Of a DNA stretch of 64,000 bases, positions 16,549 to 24,973 are shown piece by piece; position 1 is the first letter of the stretch; every line of letters starts with the position of its first letter. The DNA lies in assembly GCA_003349885.1 (NCBI GenBank), contig QFXC01000011.1, forward strand, positions 643,355 through 707,354, read 5' to 3'. The notes beneath the pieces were generated by a model, which worked only from the letters and a program-made list of their open reading frames with translations, was not told the DNA's origin and did no database searches. The stretch comes from an endosymbiont of Galathealinum brachiosum. GTDB lineage: Bacteria; Pseudomonadota; Gammaproteobacteria; SZUA-229. The position numbers were made by a program, and so were the translations under genes.

Positions 16549-16830
16549 AATATAAAAGAAGGCAGAATCTTCGGTTTGGAAATTCTAAAGCGTTTTTCAC
16601 GACACGCTTCTCTGCTTAACAGTTCAACCTGCGATTTACTTACTTTAAAATTTTTTGCTAAAAATTTTTATCAAATGCTGATTCGCCTTTCCGTCTACTG
16701 GAGGTGCTGTAATTCGTATTTTCAGGTAATTACCCATCACTTCACAAAATTCATCTTTACTTGCTTTAGGTTGTACTTTTACACGCAAAATAAGCTCTTT
16801 ATTTTTCCATTCGTAAAAGTCGTTATTCAA
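16536..16830 (-). pseudogene. yggU: YggU/DUF167 gene interrupted by a +1 frameshift
   Basis: The first 61 codons encode a normal DUF167 N-terminus (LRVKVQPKASKDEF, ITAPPVDGKANQHLIKIF) and stop at 16645. Skipping one T in the run AAAAAATTTTAAAG restores a second frame that encodes the expected family C-terminus (KVSKSQVELLSREACREKRF) and ends at 16536, giving about 97 residues, the normal length. The conservation of the downstream frame means the shift is recent, a sequencing error in a homopolymer, or a programmed event. It overlaps the start of yggT by 4 bases, as in other bacteria. Confidence 0.75.
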
Positions 16831-17372
16831 AGGCTAATGCCAAAAACCGTAGCAAATATATAACGAACAGAATACTGTACAAACATTAAAGCAATAATCG
16901 CAAATACAGGTGAAATATCCATGCCACTCATGGGTGGAATAAGGTTTCTAAAATGTTTGAGTATCGGGAATGTCAGGCTGTTCAGTAGTGCGACAGCAGG
17001 ATTGTGAGGGTCAGGGTTTACCCAGCTTAGAATGGCCTGAATTATAATTGAATACAGGAAAATACTTATAACGAGTACAAGTGTTTCACCAAGAGCAATA
17101 AGGCCTACGGTTAATGGTTCAATTGTCTGATATATCAGCATGGCTTTAATTGCCAGCACTAAAAATGCGAGTAACAGTGTTGCAACATCAATGCCACCAA
17201 AACCGGGAATGACTTTTCGTAAAGGTAATACAGGAGGGTTAGTTATTTTTACAATAAACTGTGAAACAGGATTATAAAAATCGGCACGAACCCATTGTAA
17301 TAAAAGCCTGATGAGTAATGCAGTCGCGTATAGCTGAAATAAAATATCTATTAAAAATATAAATGGGTTCAT
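16827..17372 (-). CDS. yggT: YggT family membrane protein
   Basis: A 181-residue inner-membrane protein made of two tandem YGGT repeats. Each has two helices and the LLRLLLQWVRADFYNPVSQFI / IIQAILSWVNPDPHNPAVALL motif followed by PVLPLRKVIPG / PILKHFRNLIPP. It lies in proC-yggT-yggU order, 2 bases after proC. The family is linked to osmotic tolerance and to factors acting on cell-division or membrane biogenesis, but no activity is established. Confidence 0.9.
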   Translation of the reverse strand: MNPFIFLIDILFQLYATALLIRLLLQWVRADFYNPVSQFIVKITNPPVLPLRKVIPGFGGIDVATLLLAFLVLAIKAMLIYQTIEPLTVGLIALGETLVLVISIFLYSIIIQAILSWVNPDPHNPAVALLNSLTFPILKHFRNLIPPMSGMDISPVFAIIALMFVQYSVRYIFATVFGISL

Positions 17373-17374
17373 GA

Positions 17375-18199
17375 TTAATCTTTTCCTAATTCATCCGCTA
17401 GTTCAATTGCACGATCTCGTGCGGCAGTGAGTGCCTGGTTGATTATGTCGTTGAAATTATTATTCTCAAATGATGCTAAAGCCGCCGCCGTTGTACCACC
17501 TTTTGAAGTGACTTTTTCTCGTAGTGTTGTCGGGTCGTCGTCACCTTCCAGTGCCATACGTGCGGCACCCAGGGCCGTTTGTTTTGCAAGTTTTGCTGCG
17601 GTGCTTTCATCCAGTCCAAGTTGTTTTCCCGCTGCCTGCATGGCCTCCAGAAACAGGAAGAAATAAGCCGGTCCAGAACCGGAGACTGCTGTCACTGCAT
17701 CGAGTTGTGCTTCGTTATCTACCCAAAGGGTAATGCCCGCTGAACTTAATATTTGATCAGCGATGTTTTTTTGATTATCACTGGTACTTGTATTGGCGAA
17801 TAAACCGGTAGCACCAGCCTGTATCAGTGCCGGTGTATTGGGCATGCAGCGAACTAAAGCGTTATTACCTCCTAACCAGCGATCAATATCAGTGGAGCGT
17901 ATACCGGCAGCAATAGAGATCAATAGAGGTTTTGTTTTAAGTGTGGCAGTTTTGATGTTGTCGCAAACGACTTTAAGTACCTGTGGTTTTACTGCCAGTA
18001 CGATTACATCTGAAGCTTCAACAGCTTTAAGGTTATCGATTTCGGTGTTAATGGAAAACTGACGTTTAAGCTGATCCAGCTTTTGCTGGTCAGGGTCGGT
18101 AACGGTAATTTTATTAGTCGGGTATTGATTACTAATCAGGCCGCTGATTAAACTGCCAGCCATATTGCCGCCGCCGATAAAACATATATGATTTGTCAT
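17375..18199 (-). CDS. proC: Pyrroline-5-carboxylate reductase
   Basis: A 274-residue enzyme that makes the last step of proline synthesis, reducing 1-pyrroline-5-carboxylate with NAD(P)H. The Rossmann motif FIGGGNMAGSLISGL is at residues 6-20. VLAVKPQ, RCMPNTPALIQAGATGL, AVSGSGPAYFF and the C-terminal LREKVTSKGGTTAAAL motif are all intact. Full length. It is followed by yggT. Confidence 0.96.
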   Translation of the reverse strand: MTNHICFIGGGNMAGSLISGLISNQYPTNKITVTDPDQQKLDQLKRQFSINTEIDNLKAVEASDVIVLAVKPQVLKVVCDNIKTATLKTKPLLISIAAGIRSTDIDRWLGGNNALVRCMPNTPALIQAGATGLFANTSTSDNQKNIADQILSSAGITLWVDNEAQLDAVTAVSGSGPAYFFLFLEAMQAAGKQLGLDESTAAKLAKQTALGAARMALEGDDDPTTLREKVTSKGGTTAAALASFENNNFNDIINQALTAARDRAIELADELGKD

Positions 18200-18286
18200 A
18201 ATTTTTCTTGTTTGTGGTTGTTATGGTATTAATTTATTAATAGTTTGTTTTTAGTCAGACGTAGAAGTTTTTTGCCCTGTTATGGC

Positions 18287-18378
18287 TCATATCCATCCCC
18301 GAAGGAGATGTTCTACAGCAGCACGCATTTTTACCAGTAATTTAAACTGAAAAAGACCACTTCAGGATTAATAATTAT
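18287..18378. repeat. Dispersed repeat, copy 2 (without the REP-like insert)
   Basis: CATATCCATC runs directly into CCCCGAAGGAGATGTTC here, whereas at 16.3 kb a 130-base REP-like hairpin separates the two blocks. Homology continues to about 18378 through CAGTAATTTAAACTGAAA. It fills the gap between yggS and proC (18200-18382). Confidence 0.6.
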
Positions 18379-18382
18379 TTCA

Positions 18383-19099
18383 TTATAACCCCACAACGTT
18401 TCTGGCACCAAAAATTGCAGTGCCAATTCTAATCATTGTACTGCCTTCTGCTATAGCTGCTTCCATATCTCCCGTCATACCCATTGATAAAGTATTAATT
18501 TGCGGGTGTTTTGTTTGTAATATTTGAAGAAGTGATTTCATTTCAGCAAAAGCTTTGCGTTGTGCTTGCAGGTTTTCGGATTTGGCAGGGATGGCCATCA
18601 GGCCTCGCAGGTTTAAATTGGGTAAAGCTATAACTTCATCAACTACAGTTTCAATCTCGTTTATTGTGAAGCCGGATTTTGATTCCTCTTCACTAATATT
18701 GACCTGCAGGCAGATATTTAAAGGGGGGAGTGCATCTGGCCGTTGATTACTCAGCCTTTTTGCAATTTTAAGTCGATCAACACTGTGTACCCATGCAAAG
18801 TTTTCGGCAAGTTCACGTGTTTTATTAGACTGGATGGCTCCAATAAAGTGCCATTCGATATCAATATCGCTCAATTCGTGTATTTTGCTGATTGATTCCT
18901 GAAGATAGTTTTCACCAAAACAGGTTTGCCCTGCATCAAATGCCTTGCGAATATCCTCTGCAGGTTTTGTTTTACTTACCGCGAGTAATTTCACATCTTG
19001 TGGATTACGTTGATATTTTAGACAATATTCTGAAATATTAAGCTGGATTTGAGTTAAATTCTCTGCAATATTGGACGAGTTGGAAGACGTTTTGGTCAT
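18383..19099 (-). CDS. yggS: Pyridoxal-phosphate homeostasis protein YggS
   Basis: A 238-residue PLP-binding TIM-barrel protein (COG0325). The PLP lysine lies in KLLAVSKTKP. Further family motifs are FGENYLQESISKI, WHFIGAIQSNKTRELA, CLQVNISEEESKSGF, GLMAIP and SMGMTGDMEAAIAEGSTMIRIGTAIFG. ATG 19099 is chosen because it gives the normal family length; an upstream start would add 21 hydrophobic residues. It controls free PLP and amino-acid pools. Divergent from pilT and separated from proC by a repeat. Confidence 0.93.
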   Translation of the reverse strand: MTKTSSNSSNIAENLTQIQLNISEYCLKYQRNPQDVKLLAVSKTKPAEDIRKAFDAGQTCFGENYLQESISKIHELSDIDIEWHFIGAIQSNKTRELAENFAWVHSVDRLKIAKRLSNQRPDALPPLNICLQVNISEEESKSGFTINEIETVVDEVIALPNLNLRGLMAIPAKSENLQAQRKAFAEMKSLLQILQTKHPQINTLSMGMTGDMEAAIAEGSTMIRIGTAIFGARNVVGL

Positions 19100-19245
19100 T
19101 TGATTGAAGCCTGCTAATTTATTGACTATAAATAGGAATACTATTGTAGTTTTATAATACATACCAGATTAAACAAAAAAGGCCACAAATATAAAAGGGT
19201 CTGAGCTCTACATCGTAGTAATGTGGGGTGTTAAGGGGAGAATTA

Positions 19246-20280
19246 ATGGATATTGCACAATTATTGGCGTTTGGTGTAAAAAACGGCGCATCAGATTTAC
19301 ACCTGTCGGCAGGTCTGCCGCCCATGATACGTGTTGATGGTGATGTGCGACGTATTAATATAGATGCGATGCCTCATGAAGAGATTCACGCCATGGTGTA
19401 TGACATCATGAATGATAAGCAGCGAAAAACCTTTGAAGAGTACTGGGAAGTGGATTTTTCCTTCGAGATTCCTGGTCTGGCTCGATTTCGTGTGAATGCG
19501 TTCAATCATAATCGGGGGGCGGGTGCTGTATTTCGTACCATTCCTTCAAAAATTCTGACACTGGAAGAACTGGGTGCGCCAAAAATATTCGAGGATATAT
19601 CGAATACACCTCGCGGTATAGTGTTAGTAACCGGGCCAACCGGCTCGGGTAAGTCTACAACTCTGGCAGCTATGGTAAATCATGTAAACGAAAATGATTA
19701 TGGTCATATTCTAACTATCGAAGACCCGATTGAATTTGTTCATGAAAGTAAAAAGTGCCTGATGAATCAGCGGGAAGTTCACAGAGATACGATGGGGTTT
19801 AGTGAGGCGTTGAGATCCGCACTACGTGAAGACCCTGATGTTATTCTGGTGGGTGAGATGCGTGACCTTGAAACCATACGTCTTGCATTATCAGCGGCAG
19901 AAACCGGACATCTGGTGTTTGGTACATTGCATACCAGCTCAGCGGCAAAAACAGTCGATCGTATTGTTGATGTGTTTCCAGCAGCAGAAAAAGATATGGT
20001 TCGAGCTATGTTGTCTGAGTCATTACGTGCAGTTATTGCGCAAACGCTGCTGAAAAAAATTGGTGGTGGTCGTGTGGCTGCACACGAAATTATGATTGGA
20101 ACGCCGGCAATTCGTAATTTGATTCGAGAAAATAAAATAGCGCAAATGTACTCATCTATTCAAACAGGTCAGGGCATAGGGATGCAGACATTAGATCAAA
20201 ATCTAAAGGAGTTGGTTGAACGTGGTATTATTACTAAAGATGATGCTAAAACAAAAGCAGTTAATAAAGACGCTCTGTAA
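19246..20280 (+). CDS. pilT: Type IV pilus retraction ATPase PilT
   Basis: The hexameric motor that depolymerises type IV pili for twitching. After a MDIAQLLAFGVKNGASDLHL start come the Asp/His-box features: Walker A GPTGSGKSTT near residue 130, ILTIEDPIEFVHESKKC, Walker B DPDVILVGEMRDLET, TGHLVFGTLHTSSA and the C-terminal AIRNLIRE motif required for retraction. ATG 19246 is used because AAGGGGAG ends 5 bases before it. 344 residues, normal length. Confidence 0.96.
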   Translation: MDIAQLLAFGVKNGASDLHLSAGLPPMIRVDGDVRRINIDAMPHEEIHAMVYDIMNDKQRKTFEEYWEVDFSFEIPGLARFRVNAFNHNRGAGAVFRTIPSKILTLEELGAPKIFEDISNTPRGIVLVTGPTGSGKSTTLAAMVNHVNENDYGHILTIEDPIEFVHESKKCLMNQREVHRDTMGFSEALRSALREDPDVILVGEMRDLETIRLALSAAETGHLVFGTLHTSSAAKTVDRIVDVFPAAEKDMVRAMLSESLRAVIAQTLLKKIGGGRVAAHEIMIGTPAIRNLIRENKIAQMYSSIQTGQGIGMQTLDQNLKELVERGIITKDDAKTKAVNKDAL

Positions 20281-20377
20281 GTTTTGAGTGACTGAGTTGT
20301 TAGTTTGATTTTTAAAATGGTTGTCGTAGTAAATAGATAACTGACATTTATAATTAAAATATTACTGGAGTTTGGGA

Positions 20378-21547
20378 ATGGATAGAGATAAGGCCATCCG
20401 ATACATGCACGATTTATTGCGCATGTTAGTGCAGAAAGATGGTTCTGATTTGTTTATTACAGTGGGTGCTGCACCATCAATGAAAGTTGATGGAAAAATG
20501 ACTCCCCTGTCAAATCAGGCGCTTTCACCGGCACACACTCAAACCCTGGTTAGATCTATTATGAATGACAAACAACTGGGTATGTTTGAAGCTGAGCAGG
20601 AAGTCAACTTTGCGATTAGTTTGCCAGGTGTTTCACGTTTTCGTGTGAATGCATTTACCCAGCGTGGCTCAATGGGAATGGTGTTACGTGTCATTCGTTC
20701 TGAAATCCCAAGTTTTGATGAGCTTAGTTTACCATCCGTATTGCAGGACATTGCCATGACTAAGCGAGGTCTGGTTATCTTTGTTGGAGCAACAGGCTCA
20801 GGTAAATCAAGTTCACTCGCTTCGATGATTGGTTATCGTAATGAAAATTCGTTCGGACATATTATTACAATAGAAGACCCTATTGAATTTGTGCATCAGC
20901 ATAGAAACTGCATTGTTACTCAACGAGAAGTTGGTGTTGATACAGAAAACTATGAAGTGGCCTTGAAAAACACATTAAGACAGGCACCAGATGTTATTTT
21001 AATTGGAGAGGTGCGTGATCGTGAAACAATGGAATATGCAATTGCTTTTGCAGAAACAGGTCATTTATGTTTAACCACTTTACATGCTAATAGTACAAAT
21101 CAGGCACTTGATAGAATAATTAACTTCTTCCCTGAAGAGCGACGTACTCAGTTGCTTATGGACTTGTCATTAAATCTTAAATCATTAATTTCTCAAAGAC
21201 TAGTCCCATTGAAAGGTGGTGAGGGTCGTATCCCTGCTGTAGAAATAATGCTGAATACGCCCTTAATGTCTGATTTAATATTTAAGGGAAATGTTCATGA
21301 AATAAAAGAACTTATGAGCAAGTCTAATGAGTATGGCATGATAACATTTGATCAGGCGTTGTTTGAATTGTATGAGGAAGGTTACATAACATATGAAGAT
21401 GCATTACGTAATGCAGATTCCATTAATGACCTGAGATTGCGTATTAAGTTAAAAGGTAAGGACGCTAAAAATACAGATCTAATGCAGGAAGTGTCAGGGC
21501 TTAAAATGGAAGAAGATGTCTCTGATAACAAAAACCTTTTACGTTAA
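20378..21547 (+). CDS. pilU: PilT-dependent retraction ATPase PilU
   Basis: A 389-residue PilT paralogue. Walker A GATGSGKSSS is near residue 136, followed by ITIEDPIEFVHQHRNC, Walker B APDVILIGEVRDRETM, and TGHLCLTTLHANSTNQAL, the wording typical of PilU rather than PilT. The C-terminus is longer than PilT and acidic. It lies 97 bases behind pilT with TGGAG before ATG 20378. PilU works with PilT to increase retraction force. Confidence 0.92.
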   Translation: MDRDKAIRYMHDLLRMLVQKDGSDLFITVGAAPSMKVDGKMTPLSNQALSPAHTQTLVRSIMNDKQLGMFEAEQEVNFAISLPGVSRFRVNAFTQRGSMGMVLRVIRSEIPSFDELSLPSVLQDIAMTKRGLVIFVGATGSGKSSSLASMIGYRNENSFGHIITIEDPIEFVHQHRNCIVTQREVGVDTENYEVALKNTLRQAPDVILIGEVRDRETMEYAIAFAETGHLCLTTLHANSTNQALDRIINFFPEERRTQLLMDLSLNLKSLISQRLVPLKGGEGRIPAVEIMLNTPLMSDLIFKGNVHEIKELMSKSNEYGMITFDQALFELYEEGYITYEDALRNADSINDLRLRIKLKGKDAKNTDLMQEVSGLKMEEDVSDNKNLLR

Positions 21548-21569
21548 AAATAACTAAAGTTGAATTAAA

Positions 21570-22709
21570 TTGAATTTGCAGCCCTATCTAAAACTAATGG
21601 CCGAACGTGGTGGTTCCGATATTTTCTTTACCACCGGCGCGCCGGTGAGTATGAATATTGAAGGCAAAATGCACCCTATTGGAAAAACACCATTAGAGCC
21701 GGGCATGACAAAAGAAATTGCCTACAGTGTTATGGATGAAAACCAGAAAATGGGTTTTGAAGCGACCATGGAAATGAATCTGGGTATGTCTTTAAAAGAC
21801 ATTGGTCGTTTCCGTATCAATATTTATACACAGCGCGGTGAAGTCTCTATGGTAATCCGATATATTAAATCGGATGTGCCTACGCTTGATAAATTAAATT
21901 TACCTCCAAAGTTAAAAGATCTGGTTTTTAATCGAAAAGGCCTGGTGTTGGTTGTTGGTGCGACGGGATCAGGTAAATCAACAACACTGGCGTCGATGAT
22001 TAATCACCGAAGTCTGAATATGCCAGGGCATATTTTAACTATAGAAGATCCTATTGAATATATGTTTGATCATCAAAAGTCCATTGTTGGTCAGCGAGAA
22101 GTAGGTCTTGATACCCTGTCATATGAAAATGCATTAAGGGAGGCGATGCGAGAAGCGCCTGATGTTATTATGATTGGTGAAGTGCGCGACCGTGAAACCA
22201 TGGAAGCAGCAATACAATATGCTGACACTGGGCATTTATGTTTAACAACTTTACACTCGGTAAATGCGAATCAGACATTAGATAGGATTTTAAGCTTTTT
22301 CCCACCCGATGCGCGTAATCAAATTTTGATGGATCTCTCTCTAAATTTGCAGGCCATTGTATCTCAGAGGCTGGTTGAGGGATTAAAGGGAAAGCGAGTA
22401 GCTGCAATTGAAATATTAATTAATTCACCTTATATTTCTGAATTGATTCGTCGCGGCGATTTTCATGAAATAAAAGAAATAATGGAAAAAGGCGAAGCTG
22501 ATGGTATGCAAACATTCGATCAGTCATTGTATCAACTGTTTTCAGATGGAAAAATAGATATTAAAACGGCGTTATCTTATGCGGATTCACGTAGTAATCT
22601 TGAGTGGAAGATTAACTTCGGTGGAGGCGTGAAAGAGATGAGTGACGAAAAAGAAAATGAGACATTACAGTTCTCAACTAACCCGGATGATTTGCCGGAA
22701 GTTAAGTGA
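21570..22709 (+). CDS. Second PilU-type ATPase
   Basis: A 379-residue third member of the tandem. Walker A GATGSGKSTT is near residue 129, with ILTIEDPIEYMFDHQKS, APDVIMIGEVRDRETM, and TGHLCLTTLHSVNANQTL. It resembles PilU more than PilT and probably arose by an old duplication. It starts 22 bases after pilU with TTG (21570) and a weak ribosome-binding site; ATG 21597 is the next candidate but would cut into the N-terminal domain. A specialised retraction role is inferred. Confidence 0.88.
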   Translation: MNLQPYLKLMAERGGSDIFFTTGAPVSMNIEGKMHPIGKTPLEPGMTKEIAYSVMDENQKMGFEATMEMNLGMSLKDIGRFRINIYTQRGEVSMVIRYIKSDVPTLDKLNLPPKLKDLVFNRKGLVLVVGATGSGKSTTLASMINHRSLNMPGHILTIEDPIEYMFDHQKSIVGQREVGLDTLSYENALREAMREAPDVIMIGEVRDRETMEAAIQYADTGHLCLTTLHSVNANQTLDRILSFFPPDARNQILMDLSLNLQAIVSQRLVEGLKGKRVAAIEILINSPYISELIRRGDFHEIKEIMEKGEADGMQTFDQSLYQLFSDGKIDIKTALSYADSRSNLEWKINFGGGVKEMSDEKENETLQFSTNPDDLPEVK

Positions 22710-22720
22710 ATTAATTATAA

Positions 22721-22758
22721 CAAACCAGTATATTTTAGTAAAAATACTGGTTTGTTTA
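22721..22758. terminator. Bidirectional terminator after the pilTUU operon
   Basis: CAAACCAGTAT (22721-22731) and ATACTGGTTTG (22744-22754) form an 11-bp perfect stem followed by TTT. It separates the pil ATPase operon from the convergent barrel gene. Confidence 0.85.
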
Positions 22759-22772
22759 ATTGTAAACAATAA

Positions 22773-23459
22773 CTAAAACATAACCCCAATATCTAATCTA
22801 TAAATAATAAAGTCAGGTGTGCTTCCGGTTGTCTTACCAAAATCAATCCATTGTTTTCCTGCGCTGCCTTTTAAAAATAATTGGTCATTAACGTCAAAGC
22901 GTAAACCGGCAATAGCGCCATAAGTTAGTTCAGTTGTGGTTTTTGTGGGTATAAATGTGTCGCATACATAGCCCCACCATGGGTCGTACCAGCAAACAGT
23001 TTGCGGAAGTCCGTCGGGAATATTTGTGTCAACAAAGGTCCAGCCCACGGAAGCGCCTACAAAAGGTGTAAAGCGTTTTGCAAGAAAATTATAGGTGGTA
23101 CCGAAATTCATACTGCTGGTATATATGTTGCCTGAAACTGATTCTGGTGTGTCGTTATCATCTATACGAGTACCGGAATAACCTGCATCACCCCATCCCA
23201 TATCAAAATTAAATGCCCAGTGCTCGGAGTAGTTGTATCCCAGACCAATTGCCCAGTTGATGTCTTCATTGAGGCTGGCGCTTGCTCCACCTTCAAACTC
23301 TAAATCAATTGACTCAAAATAACGGGTTTGAAATGATAACTCCCAGCGATCCTTACGGTCACTGAGAGACATCAGGTTGTCAGCTATTGCTGTAATCGTG
23401 AAGAAGCTTAGGAATGTTATGTGGGTGAAAAACTTTAATAAACTCATGCCTTTATACAT
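22773..23459 (-). CDS. Outer-membrane beta-barrel protein, OmpW/opacity-like
   Basis: A 228-residue exported protein with a signal peptide (hydrophobic FFTHITFLSFFTITAIA). The mature chain alternates amphipathic strands such as WELSFQTRYFESID, AIGLGYNYSEHWAFNFDMGW and LTYGAIAGLRFDVNDQLFLKGSAG, ends in a hydrophobic-alternating RLDIGVMF strand with terminal phenylalanine, and so fits an eight-stranded barrel. Two Cys in TVCWYDPWWGYVCDTF may form a loop disulfide. ATG 23459 is taken over a preceding TTG. Ligand unknown. Confidence 0.7.
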   Translation of the reverse strand: MYKGMSLLKFFTHITFLSFFTITAIADNLMSLSDRKDRWELSFQTRYFESIDLEFEGGASASLNEDINWAIGLGYNYSEHWAFNFDMGWGDAGYSGTRIDDNDTPESVSGNIYTSSMNFGTTYNFLAKRFTPFVGASVGWTFVDTNIPDGLPQTVCWYDPWWGYVCDTFIPTKTTTELTYGAIAGLRFDVNDQLFLKGSAGKQWIDFGKTTGSTPDFIIYRLDIGVMF

Positions 23460-23541
23460 CAATAATTACTCTTATTAAAAATATTTAGTCAAAACTGGAA
23501 TAAAGAAAACCGGTTACTTAAGAGGTGAAGTGAAATTTAAG

Positions 23542-23579
23542 CATAATACAGAGCAATAAAATTATTGCTCTGTATTATG
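23542..23579. terminator. Perfect 38-base palindrome
   Basis: CATAATACAGAGCAATAA (23542-23559) and TTATTGCTCTGTATTATG (23562-23579) are 18-base arms with 2 bases between. A T-run follows on the right. It lies directly beyond the stop codon of the leftward DUF4136 gene (23583), so it would act as its terminator hairpin or RNA stabiliser, though the T-run is on the opposite side. Confidence 0.65.
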
Positions 23580-23582
23580 TTT

Positions 23583-24122
23583 TTATTTAGGTAGTGAGCC
23601 GAGCATACTTTTAACTGCGTAAGCCAGACGATTTTTTGCCGTGTCTCCGGTATTACCCTGTATGTCTGCTTTTGCCGTGCTTGCCCAGATAACAACACCT
23701 GTATCTGCGTCTATCATTAAGATAACCAGCGCGCCTTTTGGAGCTGCTTCAAGTGTTTTAAATGACTTGTCTGGGTTTGACTTGTATTCAATGTTAGTCA
23801 TATTAATGCCCAGTGCATAACCAATAATTACATCAGGTTTACGGGCTGCTTCAGTCATGCCTTTAGAGCGTAACTGGCTATCAATAAGAAATTTAATTTC
23901 AGCATTGGCATCAAAGCCCGGCGCTTTCCATTGAGCGGTTGGGTCATTCATAATAGAAGCTGAACCCATCCATGAATAAGTTTTATAACCTTTGAAATTG
24001 GCTTTCGGATCTATTTCAGTTTCAAATTTAATGTCATTGTTTGAAGCGGATGAGCCCATAGTTGAGCAGCCATTAAGTGAGATGAATAAAACTAAAGTTA
24101 GAGCGGTTAAGAATGTTTTCAT
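23583..24122 (-). CDS. DUF4136 lipoprotein
   Basis: A 179-residue predicted lipoprotein with the lipobox ISLNGCS near residue 19. The domain matches DUF4136: FKGYKTYSWMG, IDSQLRSKGM, KPDVIIGYALGI, ALVILMIDADTGVVIWASTAKADI and a C-terminal AVKSMLGSLP. The family is an outer-membrane-associated domain of unknown role. It is in a leftward group with two barrel proteins. Confidence 0.8.
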   Translation of the reverse strand: MKTFLTALTLVLFISLNGCSTMGSSASNNDIKFETEIDPKANFKGYKTYSWMGSASIMNDPTAQWKAPGFDANAEIKFLIDSQLRSKGMTEAARKPDVIIGYALGINMTNIEYKSNPDKSFKTLEAAPKGALVILMIDADTGVVIWASTAKADIQGNTGDTAKNRLAYAVKSMLGSLPK

Positions 24123-24192
24123 AATTTTCCTTTTATGGGCTTTTTAAAAAAATTTTATAAGTAAAAGTAATTCAGCTTAATCTGGTGGTTAT

Positions 24193-24792
24193 TTAAAACC
24201 GAAATCGTAAGCCGGCATTAACATCATATTGTCTCATAAAGCCACTGCCAGTCACGACGCACTGTCCACCGCTACCGCAGAATGTTTCGGTGCTGCCTAA
24301 TGAAGAAAAGTATGCGCGAAACTCAAATCTTAAACCAATGTATCTGGTGATTTTATAAACCACACCACCTCCCAGGCTCATGGCAAAGCGTGATTTAGAT
24401 GACAGGGATGAGTCATTCGGATCTAAATGTATAGCGCCTAGTGTAGCGCCAAAAAATTTATCTACTTTTTCCTCTACCCATATCTGGCTTCCACCCACCT
24501 GAAAATACTCAACATCTATGTTAGCTAATTTTGTTTGGGGTGCTGTGTTTGTATCGTAGAGGTCGGAATTCTGAAATGAGTATAAAAATTCCATTACATG
24601 TTCAGGGCCGTAATCAGTACCGATAATAATGCCGTAACTGTCTGTTTCATCAAGAGAAACCTTATTGCCTGTATTGGCATTTTCCAGTTCCCCTCCCGTT
24701 CTATAGCCGCTGAATATGTTAATCTCAGTCCCTTCAGCCATTGGCTGGGAAGATATTAAAGTAAAAATCAGGAAAGCGAGTATTTTTTTCAT
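24193..24792 (-). CDS. Outer-membrane beta-barrel protein
   Basis: About 199 residues after the preferred ATG 24792 (MKKILAFLIFTLISS, signal peptide ending QPMA-EG); a longer frame begins at 24840 but adds a non-signal stretch. Amphipathic strands (GIIIGTDYGPEHVMEFLYSF, EYFQVGGSQIWVEEKVDKFF, RYIGLRFEFRAYFSSL) and a terminal NAGLRFRF strand fit a small barrel. It carries a CGSGGQC loop. No specific family is recognised. Confidence 0.65.
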   Translation of the reverse strand: MKKILAFLIFTLISSQPMAEGTEINIFSGYRTGGELENANTGNKVSLDETDSYGIIIGTDYGPEHVMEFLYSFQNSDLYDTNTAPQTKLANIDVEYFQVGGSQIWVEEKVDKFFGATLGAIHLDPNDSSLSSKSRFAMSLGGGVVYKITRYIGLRFEFRAYFSSLGSTETFCGSGGQCVVTGSGFMRQYDVNAGLRFRF

Positions 24793-24973
24793 ATTGAAGT
24801 CATAATCATTTATATTTTCGGATAATGTAGCAAATATCAATCTTTTTTTAAATGATTAAAATCACTCTGTCGAAGTTAGTATGAGCAAAGAAGGTTATAT
24901 AGGTGTTTTTAACTAACGTAAACGTTATGATTCGAGCAATATCACTAAACTACAAAATGGATGGGTTGTTGTA

